A stretch of DNA of 64,000 nt, taken from the NCBI RefSeq assembly GCF_039822265.1, contig NZ_JBAJEX010000010.1, forward strand, positions 1 to 64,000, in the 5' to 3' direction. This document shows positions 19,548 to 28,365 of the stretch, in pieces; the stretch's first letter is position 1; every line of letters starts with the position of its first letter. The translations under genes were made by a program, and so were the position numbers. Under the pieces are notes generated by a model. It ran no database searches and was not told where the DNA came from. It worked only from the letters and a program-made list of their open reading frames with translations. Origin of the DNA: Thiobacter sp. AK1 (GTDB lineage: Bacteria; Pseudomonadota; Gammaproteobacteria; Burkholderiales; Thiobacteraceae).

Positions 19548-20378
19548 ATGGACACGATGAACCAAACCCTCAACTGGATGCTGGACCCGCTGTTGGTCCT
19601 CTACCAGCGCTTGGCAGCGCTCGCACCCAATCTAGTCGGTGCGCTGATCCTACTGCTCGCAGGTTATGTGCTCGGCAAGATCGCCGGCAATGTGGTCCGC
19701 CGCGTGCTTGCCCGCGTAGGCGTGGACCGGCTGGCCGAAGGCTCGGGCCTCATTGAATTTACACGGCAATGGGGTATGGAGCGGCCGCTGTCCGCCGTGG
19801 TGGGCGGTCTCGTCTTCGCCTTCGTGTTGCTGGCTTTTGCCATTTCCGCTGCCGATAGTCTTGGGCTTACAGCGGCCGGGCAAGCCGTGGCCCAGGTGAT
19901 GTTGTTTTTGCCCAAGTTCGTCGCTGCGGTGGCCGTGCTGGTGCTGGGGCTGATGGTGGCAAGCTGGCTCTCCGGGCTCGTGCGTCGCGCAGCGGACAAT
20001 GCCGGCGTGGAGTACGCGCCGACACTGGCACGCCTGACGATGGGGGTGCTGACCGCGCTGGTGGTGCTGATGGCCGTCGATCAGCTCGACATCCGCATCG
20101 TGCTGCTGCAGGAAGTGATCGGCGTGCTGCTGGCGGCCATGGGTGTGGCGGTGGCGTTGTCGCTGGGATTGGGCACGCGCGCGTTGTCGGGTGAGATCGT
20201 CAGCGGTGTTTATCTGCGCGACCTGCTCAAGGAAGGCGACCGCATCGAGTGGAACGGCAGGGCCGCCACGGTACGCGAAGTGGGCACAATCAAGACGCTA
20301 CTGGTGCTGGACGACGGGCGCGAGCTTGCTGTAGCTAACTCGCGCTTGAGCGAGGACGAATTTATCCGGCAGCGTTGA
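19548..20378 (+). CDS. Mechanosensitive ion channel family protein (TM-helix repeat)
   Basis: A 276-residue membrane protein with paired hydrophobic segments of the conserved TM-helix type (APNLVGALILLLAGYVLGKI and FLPKFVAAVAVLVLGLMVAS), followed by an MscS-like beta domain near the C-terminus (GDRIEWNGRAATVREVGTI, LLVLDDGRELAVANSRL). Resembles CmpX-like small-conductance channels or regulators. A strong AAAGGAGAAA ribosome site precedes the ATG at 19548. It overlaps or abuts the ECF sigma gene, suggesting envelope or osmotic stress signalling. Confidence 0.85.
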   Translation: MDTMNQTLNWMLDPLLVLYQRLAALAPNLVGALILLLAGYVLGKIAGNVVRRVLARVGVDRLAEGSGLIEFTRQWGMERPLSAVVGGLVFAFVLLAFAISAADSLGLTAAGQAVAQVMLFLPKFVAAVAVLVLGLMVASWLSGLVRRAADNAGVEYAPTLARLTMGVLTALVVLMAVDQLDIRIVLLQEVIGVLLAAMGVAVALSLGLGTRALSGEIVSGVYLRDLLKEGDRIEWNGRAATVREVGTIKTLLVLDDGRELAVANSRLSEDEFIRQR

Positions 20379-20395
20379 CGAAGCGTTCCGCCGCC

Positions 20396-20956
20396 ATGGA
20401 GGGCTTAAGCGATAGCGAGCTCGTTAACCAGGCCCGCACTGAGCTTCCGTATCGCACCGGCGCCTATGAAACGCTGATGCGTAGGCATGGCGGACGCATT
20501 CGCGCGGTCGCCCTGCGCTTTGCGCGAGATCCGGCCGATGCCGAAGACTTGACGCAGGAGGTAATGCTCAAGGTGTTCTTTGAGTTACCCCGGTTTCGTG
20601 GCCAAGCGGCGTTCACAACCTGGCTGTGGCGACTCACCGCCAATTTGTGTATCGATCATCAGCGCCGTGCCGCTGTGGCGCCGGCGGTCGCAGCGCCTGA
20701 CGATGCCTTGCAGGGCGTGCCCGATCCACGCGATGCGCATGCGGCAACCGAGGCGCGTCTCGATGCCGATCGACTGCTGCAAGCATTACCGCCCGACGAT
20801 CGCATGCTGATCCTGCTACGCCTGCTCGTGGGCTTGGATTTTAGCGAGATCGCCCAAGTCATGGCGCTTGGCCTATCCGCCACCAAGATGCGCTACAGCC
20901 GCGCCCTCGAGCAACTGCGTGCACGGTTTGGACAATGTCCGCGTACGCAGGCCTGA
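20396..20956 (+). CDS. ECF-family RNA polymerase sigma factor
   Basis: About 186 residues with sigma region 2 (RFARDPADAEDLTQEVMLKV, then FTTWLWRLTANLCIDHQRR) and region 4 (DRMLILLRLLVGLDFSEIA, then SATKMRYSRALEQLRARF). RpoE-like group. No anti-sigma gene follows; the membrane partner next door is the mechanosensitive-channel-like protein. Start uncertain: the ATG at 20396 is used here, while a TTG at 20375 overlaps the upstream stop codon (TTGA) and would add seven residues by translational coupling. Confidence 0.9.
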   Translation: MEGLSDSELVNQARTELPYRTGAYETLMRRHGGRIRAVALRFARDPADAEDLTQEVMLKVFFELPRFRGQAAFTTWLWRLTANLCIDHQRRAAVAPAVAAPDDALQGVPDPRDAHAATEARLDADRLLQALPPDDRMLILLRLLVGLDFSEIAQVMALGLSATKMRYSRALEQLRARFGQCPRTQA

Positions 20957-21287
20957 TGCATCACCTCTTGCCATGACGCTAAAGCGAAAATCTAGCAAGC
21001 CGGACGTATAGTTGGCGGTGTTCATGGCGCCCGGGTCACGGCTTGGGAGTGAGGCAGACCATGCCGTTCCAAACTCGACGCCGACGGTGATTTATACAGA
21101 GCGCAGCCGACGATGCGGCTTTAGGCCGCACCTCGTCGCGGTGAGCATCCAGACACCAGATCGGGCGCGCGGAAATCATGCCATCAGACCTGCCATCAGG
21201 CCGTATTCTGGCAGGGACGGTCGCCGCCCCGCATACATTGCTCGAGGGATCGGCAGGTGATACCACGCAGGGTACGGCCTTGGTCGC
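20957..21287. other. Non-coding gap between convergent genes
   Basis: About 330 bp without a supported gene. A stem-loop at 21109-21137 (GACGA-TGCGGC, TTTAG loop, GCCGCA-CC-TCGTC) could act as a shared transcription barrier between the convergent sigma-factor and metallo-hydrolase genes, but no U-tract follows. Nothing else recognised. Confidence 0.4.
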
Positions 21288-22043
21288 TCAGAACGTGATC
21301 ACCTGTCCGCGTTCCAGCCGCCGTGGCGCGAAGCCGGCGCAGGCGGTGAGCACTTCGGCCCAGATATCCGCCTCGCGCCCCGGTTCCATGTGGGTGACGT
21401 GAACCACGACCGGGCGCGCAAGCCGCGCCAGACCGCGTGCCAGGCGGCGCGCGTTGGTGTGACCGGAGGCTTCGCAGCCGTCTTCGTTGTCATTGAGGAA
21501 GGTGGTTTCGATGATCAGGTGGCGCAGGTTGGGAATGGCGGCGAGTTCGTTCCAGAAAGCCTCGCTGTAGGTGGTGTCGCCCGAGAAGACGAGGCTTGCG
21601 CTGCCGCTGTCGAGCCGCCAAGCGGCGGCGGGCACCGCATGGCGCACCGGTAAGGGCGTGAAGCGTCGGCCATCGAGCTCGATGGGGCAGCCATAGGCCA
21701 CCGGTCGCAGATGCACGTAGGGCATGGCGGGCGAGGTATAGTCGGGCCAGAGGCGGCCGTTGAACAGGCACTCGCGCACCGCTGCCAGGGTTTCTGGCAG
21801 GGCATACACGGCAAGCGGCTCGGTGCGCCGACCCACACGGACATCCGCCAGCATGGGTAGCAGGGCCACGTGATCGAGATGGGCGTGGGACAGCAACACG
21901 TGGTCGATGGCCACTAGCGCGGACAGGGGCAGATCGCCCACGCCAGTGCCGCAGTCCAGCAGCAGATCGTCATCTACGCGCAGGGCCGTGGTCCGGCAGT
22001 CGCCGCCGATGCCGCCACTCGCGCCCAACACCTCCAGTCGCAT
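21288..22043 (-). CDS. MBL-fold class II cAMP phosphodiesterase-like enzyme
   Basis: A 251-residue metallo-beta-lactamase-fold protein. The zinc motif is LLSHAHLDHVALLPML (HxHLDH), a later histidine is in VVHVTHMEP, and LVFSGDTTYSEAFWNEL carries the bridging aspartate. The FNGRLWPDYT segment and absence of other domains fit the class II 3',5'-cyclic nucleotide phosphodiesterase (CpdP-like) family. Start at 22043 (MRLEVLGASGGIGGDC) is where the fold begins; the frame is open 42 bases further. cAMP as substrate is inferred from family. Confidence 0.82.
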   Translation of the reverse strand: MRLEVLGASGGIGGDCRTTALRVDDDLLLDCGTGVGDLPLSALVAIDHVLLSHAHLDHVALLPMLADVRVGRRTEPLAVYALPETLAAVRECLFNGRLWPDYTSPAMPYVHLRPVAYGCPIELDGRRFTPLPVRHAVPAAAWRLDSGSASLVFSGDTTYSEAFWNELAAIPNLRHLIIETTFLNDNEDGCEASGHTNARRLARGLARLARPVVVHVTHMEPGREADIWAEVLTACAGFAPRRLERGQVITF

Positions 22044-22170
22044 TGCGTGTGCCTTCGAGTCTTGGTGATGGTTCAGTATAGGCAAGCGCGCCCTGGCATA
22101 AACCGGTTACAGGCGTGGCGTGGAGCCGTGGGCAAGGCGATGGCCGGTCTTGGCCGATTCGAACACGCCG

Positions 22171-23685
22171 TCAGCCCTTCCAGAAGGGTGGGCAGTGGCG
22201 CAGGCGTTTCCATTCCCTGGGCAGCGCAGCGAGGGCTTGCGCCCGGGTGGTGCCGGCCCAGTCAGTAAAGAGGGCGGCGTCCTCCCGGCAGTGGCCGGTT
22301 CGCGCACGCCCACATAGCGCTTCCACGTGGGCGACAGCCGTGATGAGGTCGTTGAGCCGACCAAGTGTGGCTTGTAGGGCCGCCAGCCGTTTGACATAGG
22401 GGCGCACGGCTGCCTCGGGAAACAGGCTACCCAGGAATTCTGCCGCATAGCGCATTTTCTTGACCTGGATGCGCAAGGCATGGCGCGCGCCATCGTCCAG
22501 CCGGCCAAGGTGACGGCCCCGCTTGAGGAGTTTTTTATGCCGCGCATTGAGCCAGCTCGCGGCCTGGGCACGCAGCCAAGTGTCGAGCCGAGCCCGTTGG
22601 TCGGCATCGTCTGTAGCGCGCCAGTCGCGGTTGGCGAGCCAGCGGCCCAGGCCCAGCGTCAACTGCCCGTATTGGGGCGAGGCGACCGCCTTGCGCGCCT
22701 GTTGCCACGCCGAGCGTCGCCGCCGGCGAATGCGCCTGGAAAGCTCCGCCAGTGTCACGTTGCCGGCAAGGGCCTGGCTAAATTGGGGCAACAGCTCTTC
22801 TTCCAGCACATCCCAATCCCGGGCCGCGCCCACTACCGCGGCGAGCCGGGCCAGCGGCTCGCGCCAGGGCTCGAGGGTGGCCTTGCCCAGGACGGGACGG
22901 AACAGACTGAACAGAGCCCGCAGGCGGCGTAGTCCGACGCGCATCTGGTGCAGGAATTCCGCATCCGCCGTTTCCAGCACGCCCGCCTGGTTGCGCTCGA
23001 TCTGCTCGAGACACTGGTTGGCCAGCAGCACGAAGGCGTCTTCGACGCTCGTCTCGCTGCGAAGACGCACGGGCTGCGCCTTGGCCGGCTCCAGGACGCG
23101 GCCCTGGAACAGGGCATAGCCCCGCTCCGCCTTGGAGCGTGGCTCGGGCGCAAGAGAGCAATCCTGGGCAAGTTCGAGGGCGAGATCGTAGAGCGCCACC
23201 ACCGGGCCGCTGCGCAACTCCAGTTCCAGCTCCAGCAGGGCGAGCTCCTCGTCACCGCAGACGATGCGACCGCGATCGAACGCGGCTTCCACTTGGGCGC
23301 CGCGATAGCGAAACTGCCAGAGGCGGCGGCGAAAGTCGGCGCGGAACACGGACGTGAGCCCATCCGGCGCGAAGCCGGGCAGCAAGGCGACGACGGGTGT
23401 TGGGTCAGGCTGCGGGCGCGGCAGGCGGCATTCGAATTCTTGCCGCTGGTGCAGGCCCGCAACCACGCCACCGCCACCCTTGAGGGTCTGCAGCCAATGC
23501 CTGCCCACGCGCCGCACGCGCAGGGCCCAGCCCTGGCGTAGGAGATCGAGGCCGGGCGTGTCGAAGTATAGGCTCAGCAGATGCCGCATCACCGGTGGCG
23601 TCTGAGCCAGGCGCGTGAGGGCGGCTTGCAGGCGGGGCGCATCGGCTGGCGTGACCCGCAACTTGAGTTCGGTTTCCTCAGCCAT
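22171..23685 (-). CDS. CYTH and CHAD domain protein
   Basis: A 504-residue protein with an N-terminal CYTH (triphosphate tunnel) domain starting with the ETELKLRV motif (ExExK) and a C-terminal CHAD helical domain (VEDAFVLLANQCLEQIERNQ, then FLHQMRVGLRRLRALFSLF, and LRIQVKKMRYAAEFLGSL). CYTH domains hydrolyse triphosphates or short polyphosphate; CHAD domains bind polyphosphate granules. Start at 23685 overlaps the end of ppk1 by eight bases, so the two make a polyphosphate operon. An upstream extension of the frame is rejected as it lies inside ppk1. Confidence 0.92.
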   Translation of the reverse strand: MAEETELKLRVTPADAPRLQAALTRLAQTPPVMRHLLSLYFDTPGLDLLRQGWALRVRRVGRHWLQTLKGGGGVVAGLHQRQEFECRLPRPQPDPTPVVALLPGFAPDGLTSVFRADFRRRLWQFRYRGAQVEAAFDRGRIVCGDEELALLELELELRSGPVVALYDLALELAQDCSLAPEPRSKAERGYALFQGRVLEPAKAQPVRLRSETSVEDAFVLLANQCLEQIERNQAGVLETADAEFLHQMRVGLRRLRALFSLFRPVLGKATLEPWREPLARLAAVVGAARDWDVLEEELLPQFSQALAGNVTLAELSRRIRRRRRSAWQQARKAVASPQYGQLTLGLGRWLANRDWRATDDADQRARLDTWLRAQAASWLNARHKKLLKRGRHLGRLDDGARHALRIQVKKMRYAAEFLGSLFPEAAVRPYVKRLAALQATLGRLNDLITAVAHVEALCGRARTGHCREDAALFTDWAGTTRAQALAALPREWKRLRHCPPFWKG

Positions 23686-25774
23686 CCGCCTCGGCGCCTT
23701 CCCAAGCACTGCGCCCGAGCTTGGCCAGCAGCACGCTTTGGGCGCAGTAGATCTTTCCGCGCCGCGGGGCGCGCCGGTGATATTCGCCGTCGGGGCGCAT
23801 GTCCCAGGCCTGGACATTGTCCTTGAGATAGGGCAGCAGGCCTTCTTGGATCACGCGCCGTTTGAGTCGCCGGTCAAGCACCGGGAAGGCCACTTCGATG
23901 CGCCGGAACAGGTTGCGATGCATCCAGTCGGCGCTCGCCAAATAGACATCGTTCGCACCGCCGTTGTGGAACCAAAAGATGCGCGTGTGCTCCAGGAAAC
24001 GTCCCACCACCGAGCGCACCCGGATGCGTTCGGACACACCCGGCAGGCGCGGCCGGAGGGCACACACACCGCGGACTATGAGATCGATCTCCACCCCTGC
24101 TTGGGAAGCCGCGTACAGGGCCTCGATCACCTGAGGTTCCGTGAGTGCGTTCATCTTGGCCACGATGCGTGCCCGGCGGCCGGCGCGGGCATGTTCCGCC
24201 TCGCGGGCGATGGCCGCACGGAGATTGGCTGCTAGGGTGAAAGGCGCCTGCCAGAGATGGGTGAGATGGCCCGCGCGGCCCAGTCCCGTGAGCTGCACGA
24301 AGATGTGCGCCACATCGGCGCAGATGCCCTCATGGGCGGTGATCAACCCCAGATCGGTGTAGAGCTTGGTGGTGCGCGGATGATAATTGCCGGTACCGAG
24401 ATGGCAGTACCGGCGCAGTGTACTTCCTTCCCGACGCACCACCAGCGCCATCTTGGCGTGGGTCTTGTAGCCCACCACGCCATACACCACGTGGGCACCC
24501 GCTTCTTCCAATTTTTCCGCCCAATTGATGTTGGCCTCCTCATCGAAACGGGCGAGCAGCTCCACGACCACCGTCACCTCTTTGCCTCGACGCGCGGCGT
24601 CGATCAGCGCCTCCATGATCTCGGAATCGGTGCCGGTGCGATAAACGGTTTGGCGGATGGAGAGCACGTCTGGATCGCGCGCCGCTTGCCGGATGAATTC
24701 GATCACCGGATTGAAGGATTGGTATGGATGGTGCAGCAGCAGGTCACCGCGTTGGATCACCGCGAACAGGTCCTCGTCCTGGGCCTGCGCCAGTGCGGCC
24801 GGCAGCCCCGGCACGAAGGGCGGGTACTTGAGATCGGGGCGGTCCACCCAATCGGGCACTTGCATCAGCCGGACCAGATTCACCGGTCCGTGCACTTGAT
24901 AGAGATCCTCGTACTCGAGGCGGAACTGGGAGAGCAGGAAGCGGGCCATTTCTTCCGGGCAGTTGTCCGCCACTTCAAGACGCACTGCGTCACCGAACTG
25001 GCGATGGGGCAGTTCACCCTGCAGCGCTTCCCGTAGATTGGTGATTTCTTCCTCGTCCACAAATAAATCGCTGTTGCGCGTGACGCGAAACTGATAGCAA
25101 CCCTTCACCGTCATGCCCGCGAACAGCTCGCCCACGTGGGCGTGCAGGATAGAAGAGAGGAACACGAAGCCGTAATCGCAGCCGGCGATATCGGTAGGCA
25201 TGCGGATCACGCGCGGCAGCACCCGCGGCGCCTGTACGATGGCGGTGCCGGAGCTGCGCCCGAAGGCATCGCGTCCTTCCAGTTCGACGGCGAAATTGAG
25301 GGACTTGTTGAGGACACGAGGAAACGGATGGGCCGGGTCCAGGCCGATGGGTGTCAGCACCGGCATGACCTGCTCGATGAAATAGTGGCGCACCCATTCT
25401 GCCTGGGCGGCATTCCAGTGGGTGCGGCGCAGAAAGCGGATGCCCGCCTGGGCCAAGGCCGGCAGGATGGCCTCGTTCAAGAGCTGGTACTGGCGAGCAA
25501 TCAGGGCGTGGGCTTCGACGGCGACGCGCCGGTACACCTCACGCGCGGGCAGACCGTCCGGGCCGGGCACACCGCCCCAGGCGATCTGTTGCTTCAGTCC
25601 GGCCACTCGAATCTCGAAGAACTCGTCCAGATTGCTGGAGACGATGCAAAGAAAGCGCAGCCGCTCGAGCAGGGGCGTGGCATCGTCTTCCGCCAACGCC
25701 AGTACACGGCGGTTGAAGGCAAGCTGAGACAGCTCGCGGTTGAGGAACAATTCCGGACCTAGGGGAGCGTGCAT
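23678..25774 (-). CDS. ppk1: Polyphosphate kinase 1
   Basis: A 698-residue enzyme that reversibly polymerises the terminal phosphate of ATP into polyphosphate. The N-terminal FLNRELSQLAFNRRVL, the NLDEFFEIRVAGL motif, YKTHAKMALVVRREG (autophosphorylated histidine region) and HLGTGNYHPRTTKLYTDLG are diagnostic. Length is normal. Overlaps the CYTH-CHAD gene downstream. A 16-bp palindrome lies 51 bp before its start. Confidence 0.97.
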   Translation of the reverse strand: MHAPLGPELFLNRELSQLAFNRRVLALAEDDATPLLERLRFLCIVSSNLDEFFEIRVAGLKQQIAWGGVPGPDGLPAREVYRRVAVEAHALIARQYQLLNEAILPALAQAGIRFLRRTHWNAAQAEWVRHYFIEQVMPVLTPIGLDPAHPFPRVLNKSLNFAVELEGRDAFGRSSGTAIVQAPRVLPRVIRMPTDIAGCDYGFVFLSSILHAHVGELFAGMTVKGCYQFRVTRNSDLFVDEEEITNLREALQGELPHRQFGDAVRLEVADNCPEEMARFLLSQFRLEYEDLYQVHGPVNLVRLMQVPDWVDRPDLKYPPFVPGLPAALAQAQDEDLFAVIQRGDLLLHHPYQSFNPVIEFIRQAARDPDVLSIRQTVYRTGTDSEIMEALIDAARRGKEVTVVVELLARFDEEANINWAEKLEEAGAHVVYGVVGYKTHAKMALVVRREGSTLRRYCHLGTGNYHPRTTKLYTDLGLITAHEGICADVAHIFVQLTGLGRAGHLTHLWQAPFTLAANLRAAIAREAEHARAGRRARIVAKMNALTEPQVIEALYAASQAGVEIDLIVRGVCALRPRLPGVSERIRVRSVVGRFLEHTRIFWFHNGGANDVYLASADWMHRNLFRRIEVAFPVLDRRLKRRVIQEGLLPYLKDNVQAWDMRPDGEYHRRAPRRGKIYCAQSVLLAKLGRSAWEGAEADG

Positions 25775-26076
25775 GGGAAAACACCGAAAGCGCCCGATTT
25801 TAATGGGCGGCGTGCGGTGGATTATGTCACTTTTGTGACAGGCGCATTCGGGCGAGCGAGACGCGCGAAAGGCGATCAGCCGCAGCAGTCAACCGGCTGG
25901 GCGAGGGGTGTGCCTGAGTGAGGATAACGGCTTTGCCGTCATCGCAGACGGCGCCGATGGGGGGTGACGACTAGATTTGTCCCCTGCCCCCGGAATGATG
26001 ATGGGGGACTCAGCCCAAAGCGCGGGATTGTCCGTGGCGCGGCGCCGCTTGTGGGGAAAGGCGCTCACAAAGCCTG
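25775..26076. other. Intergenic region between ppk1 and EAL-CBS-GGDEF gene
   Basis: About 300 bp on the upstream side of ppk1. Apart from the palindrome at 25825-25840 I see no gene, and no clear promoter hexamers or intrinsic terminator for the EAL-CBS-GGDEF gene that ends at 26077. Confidence 0.5.
25825..25840. promoter_or_regulatory. Palindrome upstream of ppk1 (candidate operator)
   Basis: Perfect inverted repeat TGTCAC-TTTT-GTGACA, 51 bp upstream of the ppk1 ATG. The half-site resembles one Pho-box half but is inverted rather than directly repeated, so PhoB control is not supported. The binding protein is unknown. Confidence 0.4.
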
Positions 26077-27918
26077 TCACGTTTCTGAGTCGCACTCGGG
26101 CGGAGGCGTGCGTGGCGTGTACCGTCTTCGGTTGACGAATACGCCGTCCGGGGCGCGTTTCGCCGCCCGCTTGGCTTCTGCTGCCACGTCGGCCAATTCA
26201 TGCTCGGTATGGAACACACCGGGCACGACCTCCACGCACCCGATGGCCACCGAGACCAGCGGATGAAATACGGGACGACCCTGGCGGTCTTCCATCACAT
26301 AACCCCCGTTTGCCAGATCCTCTGCGCGCAAAAGGGGTGCCACCTCTTGAACAAATTCGGCTACCACGGCGTGGCAACGGCGCTCCCAGTCTGAGCTCTG
26401 GAACAGCACGATGAAATCGTCGCCGCCGATGTGGCCAATGAAGTCTTTGTCCGGATTGCTGTGCTTGCCCAACAGCCGCGCCAAGGCCTGGATGACTTCG
26501 TCCCCCTGCCGGTAGCCGTAGCGGTCGTTGAAGGCCTTGAAGGCGTTGAGGTCCGCGTAGGCGATGGTAAAGGGAATCTGGCTTTGCAACAGCCGGTTGG
26601 TGTGCTCGCTGATGGGCACGTTCCCCGGCAGCAGGGTGAGTGGATTGGCGTAGCGCGCCGCGGTGATTTGCAGCTCGGTGATGCGATGAACCAAATCGTG
26701 CCCCGTGCCGATGCCGGCATAGCGGCCCTGCTCGGTGATGATGAAGCCGTCCGCCAGGTAGCGACGGTCGCTGGTGACGACCAGATGGGATAATTCTTGG
26801 ATGCTCATTTGCCGGTCCACGACCAGAGGCTGGGTATCCATCAGGTTACGGCACGGCTTGCGTCCGTGCAGTTCGAAGAAGAACCTCTGGGAGGCCAGTT
26901 CCAGGAACCGGTAGCGGTTGATGAGGCCGATGGGAATCTCGTTCTCGACGACGGGTAGCGCCGGGAGATCCCGGTGCATGGTGAACAGCCGCTGGACCTC
27001 GCAACTGGGCGTGGCGGGGGAGACTGCGGGCGCCTCGAGAAGCAGGCTGCCGACCGTGGCGCGCAGCAACGGGCCGTTGGGCCGCACGGCCGAACTGGTT
27101 GGTTTGACCAGCATTCGGGTCACGTCTGGCGGCACGGTGGCGGCAGGCGTGGCGGTGGGGCGCGCGATCACATAGCCTTGACCCAAGGCGATGCCGAGCT
27201 CCCGCACCGTGAGCAACTCGGCTTCGGTTTCGATGCCTTCGGCGATCACGGTGGACTGGGCGTGCTCGGCGATGCGCTGAATGGATTCCAAAAACTTGAG
27301 CTTGACTGGATCGCGGTTCACGCCTTCGACGAAATGCCGATCCACCTTGACGAAGGCGGGACGCAGTTCGGACCACAGGCGCAATCCGGAGAAACCCTCG
27401 CCCAGGTCGTCGATGGCGATGGTAAAGCCCATTTCCCGATAGTGATCGGTTGCGGCGCGCAGCACACCATAGTCCAGGGTGGGTCGGTGCTCGGTGAGTT
27501 CGATGATGATGCGGTCCGGGCTGAGGTCCACCGCCTCCAGTAGTCGCAGCGTTTCGCCCCTGGTGAAGCCGGGCGAAAGCAGGCATTCGGGATCGACGTT
27601 GAGAAACAGGCGGCCCGGTAGATCTTGGGCGGCGAAACTGGCGATCACCACCTTGCGGCAGACGCGCTCCAGCTCTAGGTTGAGCCCGTGACGCTGGGCC
27701 ACGCCGAACAGGGCGAGAGGGGATTGCAGTGGTGTGTTGGACGGCCCGCGAATCAAGCCTTCGAAGCCTTGGATTGCCCCACTGCCAAGGTCGATGATGG
27801 GCTGGAACACGGCGCTCAAGCGTTCGTGCGCCAGGATCTCCCGCAAAATTCGCAGGGAGGCATCGTCGGTCGCGGCCGGCAGCGGCGCTCTGCTCGCCAG
27901 CTCGGTTTGGTATCGCAT
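26077..27918 (-). CDS. EAL-CBS-GGDEF cyclic-di-GMP protein
   Basis: A 613-residue soluble protein with reversed domain order: EAL (about 26-265), tandem CBS region (about 290-420) and GGDEF (about 440-600). The EAL domain keeps the metal and catalytic set: ExLxR as EGLIR, NVDPE, ELTE, the DD of AIDDLGEGFSGL, the lysine of VKVDRHF and AEGIE. The GGDEF motif is GGDDF, a variant that can still be active in some family members. Probably a phosphodiesterase tuned by an adenosine-type ligand on the CBS pair. No transmembrane segment seen. Direction of activity is inferred. Confidence 0.9.
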   Translation of the reverse strand: MRYQTELASRAPLPAATDDASLRILREILAHERLSAVFQPIIDLGSGAIQGFEGLIRGPSNTPLQSPLALFGVAQRHGLNLELERVCRKVVIASFAAQDLPGRLFLNVDPECLLSPGFTRGETLRLLEAVDLSPDRIIIELTEHRPTLDYGVLRAATDHYREMGFTIAIDDLGEGFSGLRLWSELRPAFVKVDRHFVEGVNRDPVKLKFLESIQRIAEHAQSTVIAEGIETEAELLTVRELGIALGQGYVIARPTATPAATVPPDVTRMLVKPTSSAVRPNGPLLRATVGSLLLEAPAVSPATPSCEVQRLFTMHRDLPALPVVENEIPIGLINRYRFLELASQRFFFELHGRKPCRNLMDTQPLVVDRQMSIQELSHLVVTSDRRYLADGFIITEQGRYAGIGTGHDLVHRITELQITAARYANPLTLLPGNVPISEHTNRLLQSQIPFTIAYADLNAFKAFNDRYGYRQGDEVIQALARLLGKHSNPDKDFIGHIGGDDFIVLFQSSDWERRCHAVVAEFVQEVAPLLRAEDLANGGYVMEDRQGRPVFHPLVSVAIGCVEVVPGVFHTEHELADVAAEAKRAAKRAPDGVFVNRRRYTPRTPPPECDSET

Positions 27919-28035
27919 GATGAAAGGACCCCAGCGCTCACCGCGGCAGCTCGCCGCGGCAGGGTCCTCATGCTATAGGGGAGATGCTACCAAATTGTGA
28001 CGGAAGCGCAGGGCCGCCGCGCCGGGAAAGCGCCT

Positions 28036-28311
28036 TTACTTGCCCCGCGGCGGAACATAGCCGGCGGGCATGTCGGCGCCGCCGCCGAAGAAATAGGCTT
28101 CCATTTGCTCCATCAGGTATTTGCGGGCGCGGGGATCGGCGAGATTGAGCCGGTTCTCGTTCACCAGCATGGTTTGCAGGCGGATCCAACCCTGCCAGGC
28201 TTCCTTGGAGACATTCTCGAAGATCCGTTTACCCAGCTCGCCGGGATAGGGCGGAAAGTCCAGCCCTTCCGCCTCGCGACCGAGCTTGACGCAATGAACC
28301 ATTCTTGCCAT
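28036..28311 (-). CDS. yggX: Fe(2+)-trafficking / oxidative damage protection protein (YggX)
   Basis: A 91-residue protein, exact length of the YggX family, implicated in protecting iron-sulfur clusters and iron handling. The conserved start [11 protein letters not shown] with its single cysteine, [14 protein letters not shown] and [18 protein letters not shown] are diagnostic. The ATG at 28311 is chosen on this basis over one 14 codons upstream. It lies between two cyclic-di-GMP genes on the same strand. Confidence 0.96.
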   Translation of the reverse strand: MARMVHCVKLGREAEGLDFPPYPGELGKRIFENVSKEAWQGWIRLQTMLVNENRLNLADPRARKYLMEQMEAYFFGGGADMPAGYVPPRGK

Positions 28312-28365
28312 GGGGATTTCCTCGCCGGTTGCAAAGGGGCAATGATAGCGCAAAACGCCTGCGTC

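Noticed and set aside
25825..25840. Pho box for ppk1
   Set aside because: PhoB sites are direct repeats with 11-base periodicity; this is an inverted repeat.
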